A stretch of 64,000 bases of DNA, taken from assembly GCA_029532415.1 (NCBI GenBank), contig JAQOTA010000053.1, positions 6,634,001 to 6,698,000 on the forward strand, written 5' to 3'. Shown here piece after piece: positions 1 through 11,125 of this stretch (positions are counted from its first letter, which is position 1; every line of letters starts with the position of its first letter). Both the position numbers and the translations under genes were made by a program. This stretch comes from Marasmius tenuissimus (Eukaryota > Basidiomycota > Agaricomycetes > Agaricales > Marasmiaceae). Below the pieces are notes generated by a model. It was given only the letters and a program-made list of their open reading frames with translations, made no database searches and had not been told where the DNA came from.

Positions 1-394
1 AGCTGGCCGAAGGCCGAGCGATGACCAGTGGGGAGGTCCGTCTGGCTATCACCACCATTGTTTATTGTTTAGTATTTACTACTTGGGTAACTTTTTCCTA
101 CATTTGAAAAGCCTGGTGATAGTATACTCACTCTGTTTCCGTGACTGTCTCTTGATCTGAGGTCATTGTTTCCTAGATAATGGGGAGTTCATGGGGAGGG
201 AATGTTAAAACTTGGCTAAGCACAATTCTGAGGCTGATATCTCAGGCTGGGCCAAAGGCACCTAGACGAAAATTATGAGCTAACTTGCGAAAAGTTGCTC
301 GGTCACAAGTCACATCGAATCCCCCCGACTGATGCGCGGAAGTCTGGAGACAGGCAGTAGCGGGCCCTGCCGCTTGCCGGCCCTGCTTAAATAA
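1..394. repeat. Dispersed non-coding repeat, 3' portion
   Basis: This stretch is almost identical to 32964-33354 and clearly but more distantly related to about 34130-34574. All three begin with AGCTGGCCGAAGGCCGAGCG and end with a GC-rich hairpin-like stretch (CCTGCCGCTTGCCGG) followed by CCCTGCTTAAAT. In the other two copies this segment is the right-hand part of a 1.1-1.2 kb unit, so this one is probably the right end of a unit whose left part lies outside the window. The short open frames here do not look coding. The type of element is not clear: I see no reverse transcriptase or transposase. Confidence 0.75.
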
Positions 395-736
395 CAGAAC
401 GCTCGGATAGATGGGTGACAAATTAATAGAAAACGTGGGAAGTATGTACATGCGATGATCTGAGATTCGTACTACACCTGCCTCATCTATCCCGATCACC
501 AAGACCCGTACGGACTCGGCGAGGTTAGCCTTACTTTCGGTCTAACGTGAAATATTCAATGCTCTCTCAACCCTTATCTCAAGACATGTGGCGTCCGAGC
601 AACTATGCTTCGTCTTGCGGGGCCAACGTGATTGGCACTCAGAGCCACATAGGTACGACACTTTCGTTGGCCACATTCCTTTGCTCTATCTCTGAGTACC
701 TCCATCCCTTTCTCCTTTTCTTCAGTCACTAGGTCT
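395..736. other. Gene-free stretch
   Basis: I see nothing I can support here. Open frames on both strands are short and low in complexity of composition. Confidence 0.5.
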
Positions 737-1078
737 CATCAGTAAGATGTGGCATTTCCCGGTGGCCGTTCTTGGCCTTTCTGGGCCTTTTAGCCGGTCT
801 CTCAGGCTGACAGGTTCACCGGCTGAAAAATGCGAGTGCACGAGGGCTTTCAGCACTATACCCTGCATGCAATAGTAAGCCGCTGACCTTCCAAAGGGGT
901 TCTCTAGCCTAAAAACAGACATGGGCACAGAAGATGTGGACAAAAAACCTGTCAATACTCGCGTTTTTATGCCAAAAATCCAGCCGGCGGGAATTTTGAC
1001 ATAGCCGGTCAGGGCCCAACCTTTCAGCCAGTACCGGCCAGGAACGGTTGAAACCGGTTATTTGTGATCTTACTGATG
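737..1078. mobile_element. MITE-like inverted-repeat element, copy 1
   Basis: The stretch begins CATCAGTAAGAT and ends with its perfect reverse complement ATCTTACTGATG. The interior matches 51601-51929 in order (the TTAGCCGGTCT motif, CCAAAAATCCAGCC, GAATTTTGACATAGCC and a terminal CGGTTATTT-type block). The two copies diverge considerably but have similar lengths (342 and 329 bp). No coding capacity is visible, so it is a non-autonomous element. I could not identify a convincing target-site duplication. Confidence 0.7.
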
Positions 1079-2074
1079 CTCAAGGACCCAGCCCGGCAGT
1101 GCATCCAACAGTTGACTGCCTGACCTTTACCAGATGTTTTAATTGCCACGACTGCAACATGAGGAGATTTGAATCTAATTGATGTCGAGTCTTGAAATAG
1201 CGTCGTACCTCGTATCCCGAGCCCTTTACCGTGCCGTGTCCCCCTCCGAGTCACACAAATTGATCTTCTCCTCGTTCTTGTTTTTCATTTCGCTCGTTCT
1301 CGGTAAGATGTTGTAGAATTGGTAGTCAACGTGGCGAGTGCTGTTTTCTCGGCAGATGGAACCTGAGATCTGAAGGCTCGGAAGGATGAACTGATCAATG
1401 TAGCTCAAAGGTCAACCATCCAAACGAGTATGCGCCTTCCCTGAAGTTTTCTCGATCAGCCATCAATCCTCTACTAAGGATTCTCGAGTCAGAGGCAGAG
1501 ATGATACTCGCGCGGGACGAGACATCATCCAGAATTGGTCGTGATCCACTGGTTCTCAAATGTCGCCTTTGGGGACGGCCTCGTGGAATGACTCAAGCGG
1601 TGGACAGGCTCTGATATGGGCGAACACCAGGTGACCATTCCCCCTGTTCATGTAATCAAGTTGATTAACATTTACCCTTCTATTAAGGACGACTACAGCT
1701 TTCTTGACGATACTCCGGCGGACTCGTCATATTCTCTCACAATCGATTGAACGTGAAAAGCAAGGCAAACGGTGACCCTTTGAGGCCACAGAATTGTGGT
1801 GACCCAATCTCATCGATTCTCTCAAATCAACGAGATTCCTTGCAAGGGGAACTCCAACTCATGATCGAACACACGATCCAGATTGGCGCCTTATGCAGGA
1901 GCCATGATATCGCAGGTGTGTTTCAGGTATGTTTATCGGCAGTGTTTATGGGCGCTAATGCCGCGTGAAGATAATGAGGCAGGGAGTTCGACGGACGCCG
2001 AAGGCCTCACATATACAGGACGTGAACTATGCACCCCATAGTTTCCTTTCCCCTCCCGCCTTCATTTTTCACCT
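1079..2074. other. 5' flank of kinase-like copy 1, duplicated upstream of copy 2
   Basis: No gene is supported. From about 1250 on, patches match the region 7460-8110 upstream of the second kinase-like gene (for example the GTCAACCATCCAAA block near 1410 and 7625, and the block around 1970-2040 matching 8005-8075). The duplication therefore covered at least 0.8 kb of upstream DNA as well as the gene. Confidence 0.55.
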
Positions 2075-4002
2075 ATGTCTGGATTCTTTGACGGTGCTGT
2101 CGAACCCAGAATCGGTCAGAATGCCATATTCCAAAATATTGAAGGGGATGTAATTCACAACCACAACACTCATACAATTCGTTAAGAGTGGGAAGAAGAT
2201 CGAGTCATGGTACGCGGATATTTCTTTGACTGATAGGCTGACTCTGAACATATCCTACTTCCAGCCCAAGCAAGATCGGTTTTGGGAGATATATGAAGGC
2301 CATGTCTTCTACCGCGAGCTGACTTCGTCAGAGGAGATGGAGATAGTGCTTCGGACGCCGTCGAAGGCGGAGAGCGGCATGGGAACAAGAGTCAAGGTCC
2401 TTAAAAAATTCCATACGGCTAGAATTTACCCCAACGACAGCTGGGCGGTCACTGTGGTCACATTTGAGCCAAAAGAGGGAGGGAATAGGGATACTATACG
2501 ACTGGTGAGTGCGAGTTGAGCTTTGGTGTCGGTGTAGATGTAACTGATGTGGTTCAGTTGTGGAAGGAACTCTTTCTAGCAGCCTCGTCTCACAGGTAAG
2601 TTTCAATTCGATGCGAGTCAACGGATTTTGGCTGAACACGGAGCGTAGATCACCTCGGCTCGCACAGACGCTGGGATTGGTGAGGTCAGCGGTCCCGACT
2701 TTTATACTCAACGAAGGTACAGAGGATTCAATACCAAACTGACCATATAGTTAACCGTTTGGGGAAACTAGAGCTGGCCGATGAAGGGGTTTTCATTTAT
2801 CAGCATCCCCTTGGCAGTATATTATTTTCCTACCCTGTGTGCACTCATGTATGTTCGCCATTTCATATCGTGCATCGAGTATTGCTGAGCGTATCTACAG
2901 GAAGCCGCAATTCAAGCACTCCGCGCCGATCAAACACGCACATTTCCGGTGAGTGAAAACTTTGAACGATGAGTCAGCTAAAAATAGCACAATAGGTGTC
3001 GGAGTGGTTTCAGCACTGGACGTTCAATCCTAGATCCAACTCTTGGTACTATGACGTCGCTTCCGCCTCCACCAGAGGATAGGTGTATGGAGGTGATCTT
3101 TTTAGGCCAACCCCACTTCCCCAAGGCACCCAATCCAGACTCGATACCGATGACATTGTCGCTTACTTTGAGAAGACGTTCGGCGATGTTTTGTACTTGT
3201 ACGCGTCATCGGGTATCACATGCGGACTAGACCTGTCAGATTATGCATCACACATCCTCTTGACGTTCGGGACTATCATCACCGGCTTCTACTGGGGGTT
3301 GAGAATAATTGCCCACTTCCCTTCCACCCCGTCCCCCGAATGGCACTGTGGGAGTCAGTATCCCAATATCGAGGCCACCTATTCCACGAGGGGTAAGCCT
3401 GAATTCTGTCCATTCGTTTCTTTACTGATTAAGTTAGTCCCCTCCCGTGTCGACCTTCGATTTCACGATGTCCACAACACACAAGTGGATCTATACTTCT
3501 CCTTGTGCCTTCCCTTAAAGGAACGAAACTGACTCCGTGCTGCCTATCTCAGCCAGCATTCCCTGCGCACAGATGGACCAGTATGTAAGTGCTCAACAAA
3601 AATCAATCTCCACTCATCTCTTCACCTCTTTGTGACATGCACATCCAGGCTTCATGGATGAGATCGGATTTCACCTTATTGGCAACTTATCCCAAACCCC
3701 TGCACCCGCGTACCTCTTTGTTCCACTGCTTCAGGTCAAGTATGTCAATGGAATGTACTGTATACGCCATCCCCTTCCCGATTCGCTATACTACTGGGCA
3801 TCTGATCCGGAAGGAAAGGAGGTGATCTCAGAGAAAGACTGGGAGCGGCACTCAAGACCTAAACTGACAGTTCAAACACGTATTGGATCCTTCTGGATTG
3901 AGGATGATTATGTTGCGGTTCATCAACATTTAATCGGGACAAACTACGGATCGGACGGGAAGAGATACGCTCGAGACCACGGCTATCCCGAGCTGATAAT
4001 GG
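2075..4002 (+). pseudogene. Kinase-like unknown protein, copy 1, broken
   Basis: Nine exons correspond one-to-one with those of the paralog at 8116; several have exactly the same length (240 nt at 2265-2504, 147 nt at 3438-3584, 354 nt at 3649-4002). The encoded chain starts with a short F-x-GA...IG motif seen at the N-terminus of many mushroom proteins. A segment follows that resembles the small lobe of protein kinases (VTVVTFEPK near residue 110, then a stretch ending in PTFIL). The family is common in Agaricomycetes and has no known function. The copy is broken: TAA at 2183, TAG at 3080, TGA at 3530. The donor after 4002 reads GA where copy 2 has GT. The last two stops are C-to-T changes relative to copy 2 (CAG to TAG, CGA to TGA). 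Splicing around the stops seems unlikely for all three. Confidence 0.6.
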
Positions 4003-4052
4003 GAACGTATCTACAATTACTTGTTCAAGCATGTAACTGACCTTTTCTTTAG

Positions 4053-5744
4053 GTGATCCTCATGAGACAGGGATGGAAGGGCTCGAAGATTCAGATTCAG
4101 GTTCGGATGAATCTTCCTGTTCAGTATCTCATCCCGCATCCCCGTCAATGCTCACGCTCGTCATTGCGCCTACCAATTCTGAGGACAAGCTTCAAGCAGA
4201 ACGTTCTATTGAGCTACAGGTCGGTACAAATGCTTCTGACAGTGGAAGGATGGTGGAGACGTTCGAGGACAATCCAGGGCGTGCCGCGCAATCAAACTTC
4301 ACTTCCTCAGCAATACTTTCTTCCAACGGGCCCAGCGTTGCACAGTCTACACAACCACGCAACTCATTCAAGACCGCATCGCCAACAAAAGTGAATGTGA
4401 TAGGAGCGCGTACCTTGACGGTTTCACAGCAACGACCAAGAGTAGCCAATCAAGCAACGACTCGGATGAAGGCGCCGACCATTATGCGGACTGGAGGTCA
4501 AGCAAGAACAACAAAGGGCGGCCTTTGGAAACCTACCCAGCTTCGAGGGTAAGTACTATCTTCATTCATCTATGTTCGGTGCTCACAACCAACCGGGTCA
4601 TTGCAGTGATCATAAAGGGAATAGGGTGGTCTCTGTGGCCCATCAACCAACTCAGTTGACACTGCAAACTAGAACCTCGAAGGGGTTCCCTTCGGGAACT
4701 ACCAAAACAGCAACACGTGTGACACAGTAGGCCCGATCTGTCTCGTTAACCTTCATTGCCCTAAGTAGTTGTTGTAGACCCCATGCAACCGGGAAAACTA
4801 GTCAGCCTCGAAAGTAAGTAGCATTTTGAATCATTTGTGTTCGATGGTCTGACCCACTTGGTAATTTCAGCTACTCTGAAGGGAATAGGGCGGTCTCAAT
4901 CGACAGTCGACCGACTCAGTCATCGTCAATAATCAGAAACTCAACGGGGCGTCCATCGGGACCTACAAAACCACCGACACGGAAAACACAGTAAGTCTAG
5001 TTTATCCCTTCCACATTCGTCACCTAATCAGGTGTTATAGAATGCAAACAGCGGGGAAAGCAGTTGCTGTGGATTCTGCACCACTGATGAAGTCTCGATT
5101 GATAGAAGGATTAGCCACAGGCACACACGAAGCCAGTACGAGCACTGGCGTCGTCTGGAAATCAATTCCACCTCAGAAGTAAGCTACGGCACGTTTACGA
5201 TTTCTACTTTTAATCTCACTACCCGTGGGCTGTAGCCTCCGGCCAACGGGCAAGATGACTGCCACGTTCAACAGAATGAAAAAACAATCCGAGGTGAAAC
5301 AGGACGTAAAGTTTCGGACCGGGGGAACAGCCCTACACATGATGTAGTAGCAGCATTCCCATTCACGTTCGAAATAACGATCTCAATCTTTTGTTCAGCT
5401 CAATCACGGCTTCTGCAAATCAAAAGGCACAAGAGGAGTTTAAACCTACCCGACTTCAGAAGTAAGCAATGGTACCTTTGTTAATCTTATTCTTCATCTC
5501 ATTATCAACCAAATCCAGCTCTCGGTCACCAGTGGAGCCGGTTGCCGTGTCCAACAGAACAATAAGGCGATCCGAGGCAAAACAGGACGCAAAGGATCAG
5601 ACAGGGAAACCATCCGTACGCATTCCGTGGTAAAAAAAAAAATAATTTCACGTTCATAATCACGTTCTTAAGCTTTTGGTTAGTTCGACAACAGCATCTG
5701 CAACTCGGGGGGCACGAGAGAAGGTTAGGGAGGTGTGGAGATAG
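4053..5744 (+). CDS. Repetitive Ser/Thr-rich tail gene, nine phase-2 exons
   Basis: Exons run 4053-4548, 4607-4726, 4778-4813, 4871-4990, 5041-5178, 5236-5343, 5399-5461, 5519-5629 and 5684-5744, ending in TAG. Every junction is phase 2 and the frame stays open throughout. Exons 2+3 (120 and 36 nt) are duplicated by exon 4 (120 nt) plus the start of exon 5, sharing the motif EGNR/KGNR...PTQ. Exons 6+7 are duplicated by exons 8+9 (motifs SEVKQD/SEAKQD and ITASAN/TTASAT). The chain is basic, Ser/Thr/Pro-rich and without recognisable fold, so probably disordered. In paralog 2 the corresponding exon is the C-terminus of the kinase-like protein and lacks this array. Here the upstream body is broken, so the tail could be read on its own from ATG 4073 (410 residues) or be a relic. 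Confidence 0.55.
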
Positions 5745-6025
5745 AGCACCTTGTTAGATACAGAAACGAGAAGTAGACCTTCGAATGATTTTGGCTTGAT
5801 GTCTAGTGGAATGATCCGTATGCCTTATTATAGTCAATTCTCACGCCTGTATTTATTTGGTGGGCCTGAATAGTGATATGTATGTGATTAGAGACTCACA
5901 CCTACTGATGACAGGCTCTAGAGGGCTTCGATGTCGAGCTTCTGGCTGTGGGGCGGCGAGTCTCTCATACCATCAATCATCAATACTGATAGCTTCCTCT
6001 CCGAGTTCCTGATAGGTCCGTGGGT
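5745..6025. other. Gene-free stretch
   Basis: Spacer between two convergent units, the plus-strand tail gene and the minus-strand fragment. I see no feature in it. Confidence 0.4.
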
Positions 6026-6690
6026 TTACTGATTGCTGCCATCATAAATGACAATCTCTTCAGTTCCTCCATCTCTAGTCATGCCGATACTGGGTGTCCA
6101 CTGAATGAGAGGGACGATGTGAGGTTCCAAGCCGTTTTCTGGAATGGTGAAAAGGGGATGAGCATTAGCTGAAAAATTCCGAAAGAGCCCACGAAAACGC
6201 ACCAAAAGCCCGTTCAAGGCTCTAACATCAATCTTCCTGCATCCATAGATTGCTGTGTCAGAGGATGGTTTAGGGTCGTATGGGCGAGTTTTTGTAGGTG
6301 TGAAGCGTATTTATATCTTTAAAATAGACTCCACCAATGTCGGACGACCCAGTCTGGTCTTCAGATCTTCAGAGCCAGAGGTATATAGGAAATGATGATG
6401 GCGGTCAACAGTGAAAAAGTCATGATAATGTAAGTGGCAACAGCCTTCGGTTCCTTTGGAACTCTGGACCGTTGGCCTGCTTCCCGATGACCATCACCGC
6501 GCCCTGTCTCTTGTTCGATCCATTACACGGCTCACAAGGACAAACATTGATGTTTTGGGAGGCTCTGCCGCAAATGATTTTCGTGCAAGATGGCTCCCGA
6601 TCGTTTGGGGACAATACGCATTTATTACGCCCATATTCCGAGCTTTTACACCGGCCATACAAAACCACGTTTTCACACTAAATTCCCGGT
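6026..6690 (-). pseudogene. Fragment of a Cys-rich membrane protein
   Basis: On the minus strand three pieces look like protein but lie in different frames. About 6510-6668 has a Cys-rich stretch with CPCEPC and GKQA motifs. About 6350-6430 encodes a hydrophobic segment (ATYIIMTFSLLTAIIISYI) long enough for a membrane helix. About 6026-6290 encodes a polar tail ending DGSNQ-stop. I cannot join them with convincing introns, so this is either a small multi-exon membrane protein gene or a truncated relic. The overlapping plus-strand frames at 6456-6755 look like shadows. Confidence 0.35.
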
Positions 6691-8115
6691 TGAATTGCCC
6701 GATGTCAGACTCGCGTTCTGTATCCTCAACAACTAGGGTAACCACAAGCATATAAACAAGGATGGATGGTAGCTAATCCATGCACGGCAAAGTATGGGCT
6801 ATGTAGCATTCGCTGGTGTGTAATCTTCCCTTTCGCTCCTCTTCGTTTTCCACTCAGTTTGATTTATTGCTTACTCTGCGGTCGACCATCCATATCCCTT
6901 CGTCGAGCTCATTAGACCTCCCAATACTCCGGAGTAGAAACAACGATTCTCAACAGATCTCTGAAAGCACACAAGCACGGTAGCACAGTTAAGTGAGTGT
7001 GTGTGGGTTACTATCCGTATGTCCCTTCCATCGTCATGTACGTGAGATCTAGGACTCCAAGGCGAGGTCTCAGTACTTTTTTTTTTACTGTCATGGTCGG
7101 ATTACTCTCGCCGATCGCGACTAATTGTTGACACGTTCTACTTTAGAGGAGGATCACGCAGGACCTTCGAGCCATTCTAGCTCTCTCGTTGGACCGGCGT
7201 TGTACTTTGGTCCTGTTTTTCCTTAGGGAAGGCCTGGGCGTAACCTTCGTCGTTACAATCTCAATTTTTCCGAGTAATTTGGTGTCTACTGTGGTCAGTC
7301 TATTCAGGAAGATTTCTAAAGATCTCTTCCCTTCGGTGTATCAAGTGGTTGATTTACGCGATCCTTGCAGGGTGTAAGTTTGACTGCCATGACCACAAAA
7401 CAAGCTGACTCAAGAAGAATTGATGTTGAGTCCCAAAATAGCATCTCTCCCTCCGAGTCAAATTAAACTGTATTTCGTGATTCTTGTTTTATCACGAAAT
7501 CGTGTTGTGGACTTGATGGTCAGTACGGTGATCTATGGCGGGTATTTGCCTTCAGTGCCGCTCTCTTGGTGGCTAAGATCTAAAAGCTCGAGAGGACGAA
7601 CTGACGATGCGTCTTGTAAGTATGTCAACCATCCAAATAAGTACGCACCTTCTTATCATTTACTGGCCATCCTCGAGACAGAAGCACGATGATCATCTCC
7701 CCGTTCGTTGCTGAGTGATTCACTTGTCTACAAATGCAGCCGTGAGGAACAGCATTGTGAACCAACTCGGGGCGGCGGTTCTGATCTTGATTAGTCTCAG
7801 GTGACTTATCTACCTTTCCTGTCCACCATTTCTAAGGCAGTCTCGTAGAATCTTTGTCTCGGTGGTTTATTTAATGAGATTCCGGGATCAATGGACCGTA
7901 TGACCGTACACTTAGTACACGCCAGATCCTCATACGAACATAATCAAATCCGAGGCATGATTCGAAAATGTTCTTCGGCTTTATGGCCGATAATACCGCA
8001 CGAAGACAATGAAGCTGGGAATTTGATGGGGGGCCAAAAACCTCACATATACAGGCCATTGACTATGCAACCCATTGATATCTTTTCCCTCTCACCCACC
8101 TGCATCACTCGATTT
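6691..8115. other. Gene-free stretch upstream of kinase-like copy 2
   Basis: The right two thirds match the 5' flank of copy 1 in patches (see 1079-2074). The open frame that begins at 7891 enters the real first exon at 8116 but its earlier part is not supported by the paralog. No other gene is visible. Confidence 0.45.
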
Positions 8116-10370
8116 ATGCTCTCTCACTTCTTCCAAGGCGCCAGAAATACGAAAATTGGTCGCAAATGTATTATTCAACATGTCGAAGGGAACGTGAGCA
8201 ACACTTACATCAATTGCGCAAGTTGCCAGGAGTGGGAGGAAGATCGAGTCATGGTAGTTGCGGTCCTCAAGTGGTGGCCATGCTCTAAATATGTTCCCTG
8301 CAGCCCAGGCAAAGTCGTTTCTTGGAGATACTTGAGGGCCATGTCTTCTACCGAGGGCTGACTTCGTCCTCCGAGATGGAGATGGTACTTCAGACAGCTC
8401 CAACGGTACAGAATGGTACGGGAACAAAAATCAAGGTGGTGAGAAGGCTCCATACCGCTACAATATACCCAGACAACAACTGCACGGTCACTGTGGTCAC
8501 TTTTGAGCCGAAAGAGGGAGGACATAGAGATATTAAAGGATTGGTGAGTGCATGAGCTTTGATGAAAGCATAAATACTCAATGGGGCCTAGTTGTGGAAA
8601 GAGCTATATCAGGCATTCTCATCTCACAGGTAGGGTATAATCCGACGCGGGAGTCTACGGATTTTGGCTGAACCCGGAGCGTAGATCACCGTGGCTCGCA
8701 CAAATGCTGGGACTGGTGAGGTCAGAGGTACCGACTTTCATACTCCATGAAGGTATGGAGGGTTTAGTATTAATCAACCATAGAAGCTGACTGCTTGGAA
8801 TAAACTAGAGCTGGTCGATGGAGAGGAATTCTTGAAGGGATATCCCCGTGACGGAATAATACATTCCTACCTTTTATGCACGCATGTATGTCCACCATTT
8901 TGTATCGAGTGTCAATTCTTTGCTGGAAGGGTCTACAGGAAGCCGCAATACAAGCACTCCGCGGCGATAAAACGCTCACATTTCCGGTGAGTAGACGACT
9001 ATGAAAGTTGCGTCAGCTAAAAATAGCATTACAGGTGTCAGAGTGGACTCCTGACTGGACGTTTAATCCCAAAACAAACTCTTAGCGATATGACGTCGCT
9101 TCCTCCTCCATCAGAGAACAGGTGTACGAAGGTAGCCTGTTTCGACCAATACCGCTTCCTCAAGGCACCCAACCGCAACTCGATGCTGACGACATAGCCG
9201 CCTTCTTTGAGAAGACGCTGGGTGATGTTTTGTCCCTGTACGCGTCATTGGGATGCACATGCGGAAGAGATCTGTCAGATCATGCATCCCACGGTCTTTT
9301 GACATTTGGGACTGTTTCCAAGTATTGGCCCCCTAGGATTATTGCTCATTTCCCTTCCACTCCATCCCCTGAACTGCACTTTGAGAGTGAACACATTATA
9401 GCAAGTTACTCCACCAAAGGTACAGTGCATGATCTCTTTCCATTCCTTCCTCTTCTGATTGATTTAGTCCATTCCCGTGTGGACTTCAACACCAACAATA
9501 TCCACAACATCCGACTGAACCTATACTTTTCGTTACGGCTTCCATTGAAGGAACGAAACCGACTCCGTGCCGCCTATCTCAGCCAATATCCCTATCATGC
9601 ATATAATTCGTTATGTAAGTGCTCGATAACGAACAATCTATACCTGGATCTTCACCTCTTTGTGGTATGCACATCCAGACTTTATTGACGAGATAGGATT
9701 TGCCCTTGTTGGGAAATTTTCCCACACTCCCACCCCCACGTACCTCTTCGTTCCACCGCTCCAGATTGAGTATGTCAATGGAATGTACTGTCTACGGGAC
9801 TCCCTTTCCAGGTTGCCATTCTACTGGACATCTGACCCGGAAGGAAAGGAGATGATCTCAGAGACGGACTGGGAGAGATACTCGATACCCAAGCTAGAAG
9901 TTCAAACAAGGATGGGATCCCACTGGTTCCGTGGTGAGTATAGGGCAGTTCAACAACATCTGATCAGAAAGAACTATGGATCGGACAGGAAGAGATATGC
10001 TCAAGACCACAACTATCCCGAGCTAATGATGGGTACATACCGGCAATTTCTTGTTCAATCATGTACCTGACCCTTCCTTAGGTGACCCTCATGGGACAAG
10101 GACAGAACAGCTCGGAGATTCAGATGAGACTTCCTGTTCACAATCTCATCTCACATCCCCGTTCCTTTTCTCGCTTGTCAATGCGCCTATCAACTCTGAA
10201 GACGCGCTTGGGGAAAGACCTGTAATTGCTGATTGTTTGGCCAAGAAGTTGGGGCGACCAATACCGATGGTACGAGGTTTATCTTGAACACATTACAACT
10301 GTATTCTGATTGGCTGTTTCCCCCTTTCTAGCCAGCACGTCTTGCCAACAGAAAGACAACTGGACTATGA
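8116..10370 (+). pseudogene. Kinase-like unknown protein, copy 2, one in-frame stop
   Basis: Eleven exons join in phase: 8116-8253, 8304-8543, 8592-8629, 8685-8752, 8809-8885, 8939-8986, 9035-9419, 9468-9614, 9679-10032, 10082-10269 and 10332-10370. They give 573 codons before the final TGA. The only lesion is TAG at 9083-9085, where copy 1 has TGG. The N-terminal third resembles a kinase small lobe (TVTVVTFEPK with a possible ATP-site Lys, then PTFILHEELVDGEEF, matching the usual hinge). I see no HRD or DFG motif, so catalytic activity is doubtful. The C-terminal part (YLFVPPLQ, NGMYCLR, FYWTSDPEGK) is conserved within the family only. The TAG also forms an AG: an intron from 8987 ending at 9085 instead of 9034 would stay in frame and remove the stop. 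It may therefore still be expressed. Confidence 0.6.
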
Positions 10371-10806
10371 TTCCAGAGGGCCAAAACGTCGATCCCGATG
10401 GATGGTACTTGGTTGAGTCCGAAGGATCGTATTATTCACAGGTTTGAATATATGTACATACTCTCTTCCTCAGTCGGAATCCTAGCTTGCAATGCCTTAT
10501 ATGCAAGGGAACGATCCAGCTGAATTATTGTATATACAAGTGGTGTCTGCAGGTAATAGCTTACCTACTCCCAATCCTAGCTAGACAATAGTCTAAATCA
10601 AAGAGATATACCTCAATTATCGAATCATCTTCAGTGGACATCCTCCAGAATTTCGAGCTTGTGCAAAAAAACCCGAACTGGTCTCCTCCAATGCCAAGAT
10701 TATTTGTAAGTTGATTCTGGGGCCGGCCAGATGAGCTAAATGTAAAGGCTTGTGACAAGTCCTCGCAGTCCTCGACACGCTCGACTCAACAAATATCAGC
10801 AGACAT
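10367..10806 (+). CDS. Small unknown gene, four exons
   Basis: Exons 10367-10441, 10486-10552 and 10635-10705 join exactly in phase (0, 1, 0) and give a chain starting MIPEGQNVDPDGWYLVESEG with acceptable composition. A fourth exon begins either near 10762 (about 87 residues, stopping close to 10806) or near 10799 (longer, ending 10958, motif SSDIKWYAIDEDGQRD). The ATG overlaps the stop of the kinase-like gene by a few bases on the same strand. I do not recognise the protein. The nearby 5' end of the transposon at 11099 means the gene could have lost its 3' part. Confidence 0.4.
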
Positions 10807-11090
10807 ACATATCTAGTTCGGATATAAAGTGGTATGCAATCGATGAGGACGGGCAAAGAGACCGGATTTCATCCATTCCCATTCCTCACTGTCGGAAGAG
10901 GATAGTCTATTCGGCTAGGGTATCTTCGGATCAATTTACGCCGACTTCTGTTCATTAGCTAGAGACATAGTCCAACGCAGAGCTGTACTTCACATCAGAA
11001 TGCCCGGTAGTGTCTCATGAATAACGAACTTTAATCACCCGTACCGAGTTTGTGTCTACAAACACCCACATGGTTCAGCTGCGCGGTATC

Positions 11091-11125
11091 AAATGACTGT
11101 GGAAGGCCGGACGGTCGCGCTTTTC
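11091..11125. repeat. Left target-site duplication and terminal inverted repeat
   Basis: AAATGACT (11091-11098) is followed by a 27 bp terminal inverted repeat starting GTGGAAGGCCGGACGGTCGC at 11099-11125. Both have exact partners at 14554-14588. Confidence 0.9.

Noticed and set aside
6456..6755. Plus-strand frame of 99 codons
   Set aside because: It overlaps more protein-like minus-strand frames and has no exon partners.
2075..10370. Active protein kinases
   Set aside because: Only small-lobe-like motifs are seen; HRD and DFG are absent, and both copies carry stops.
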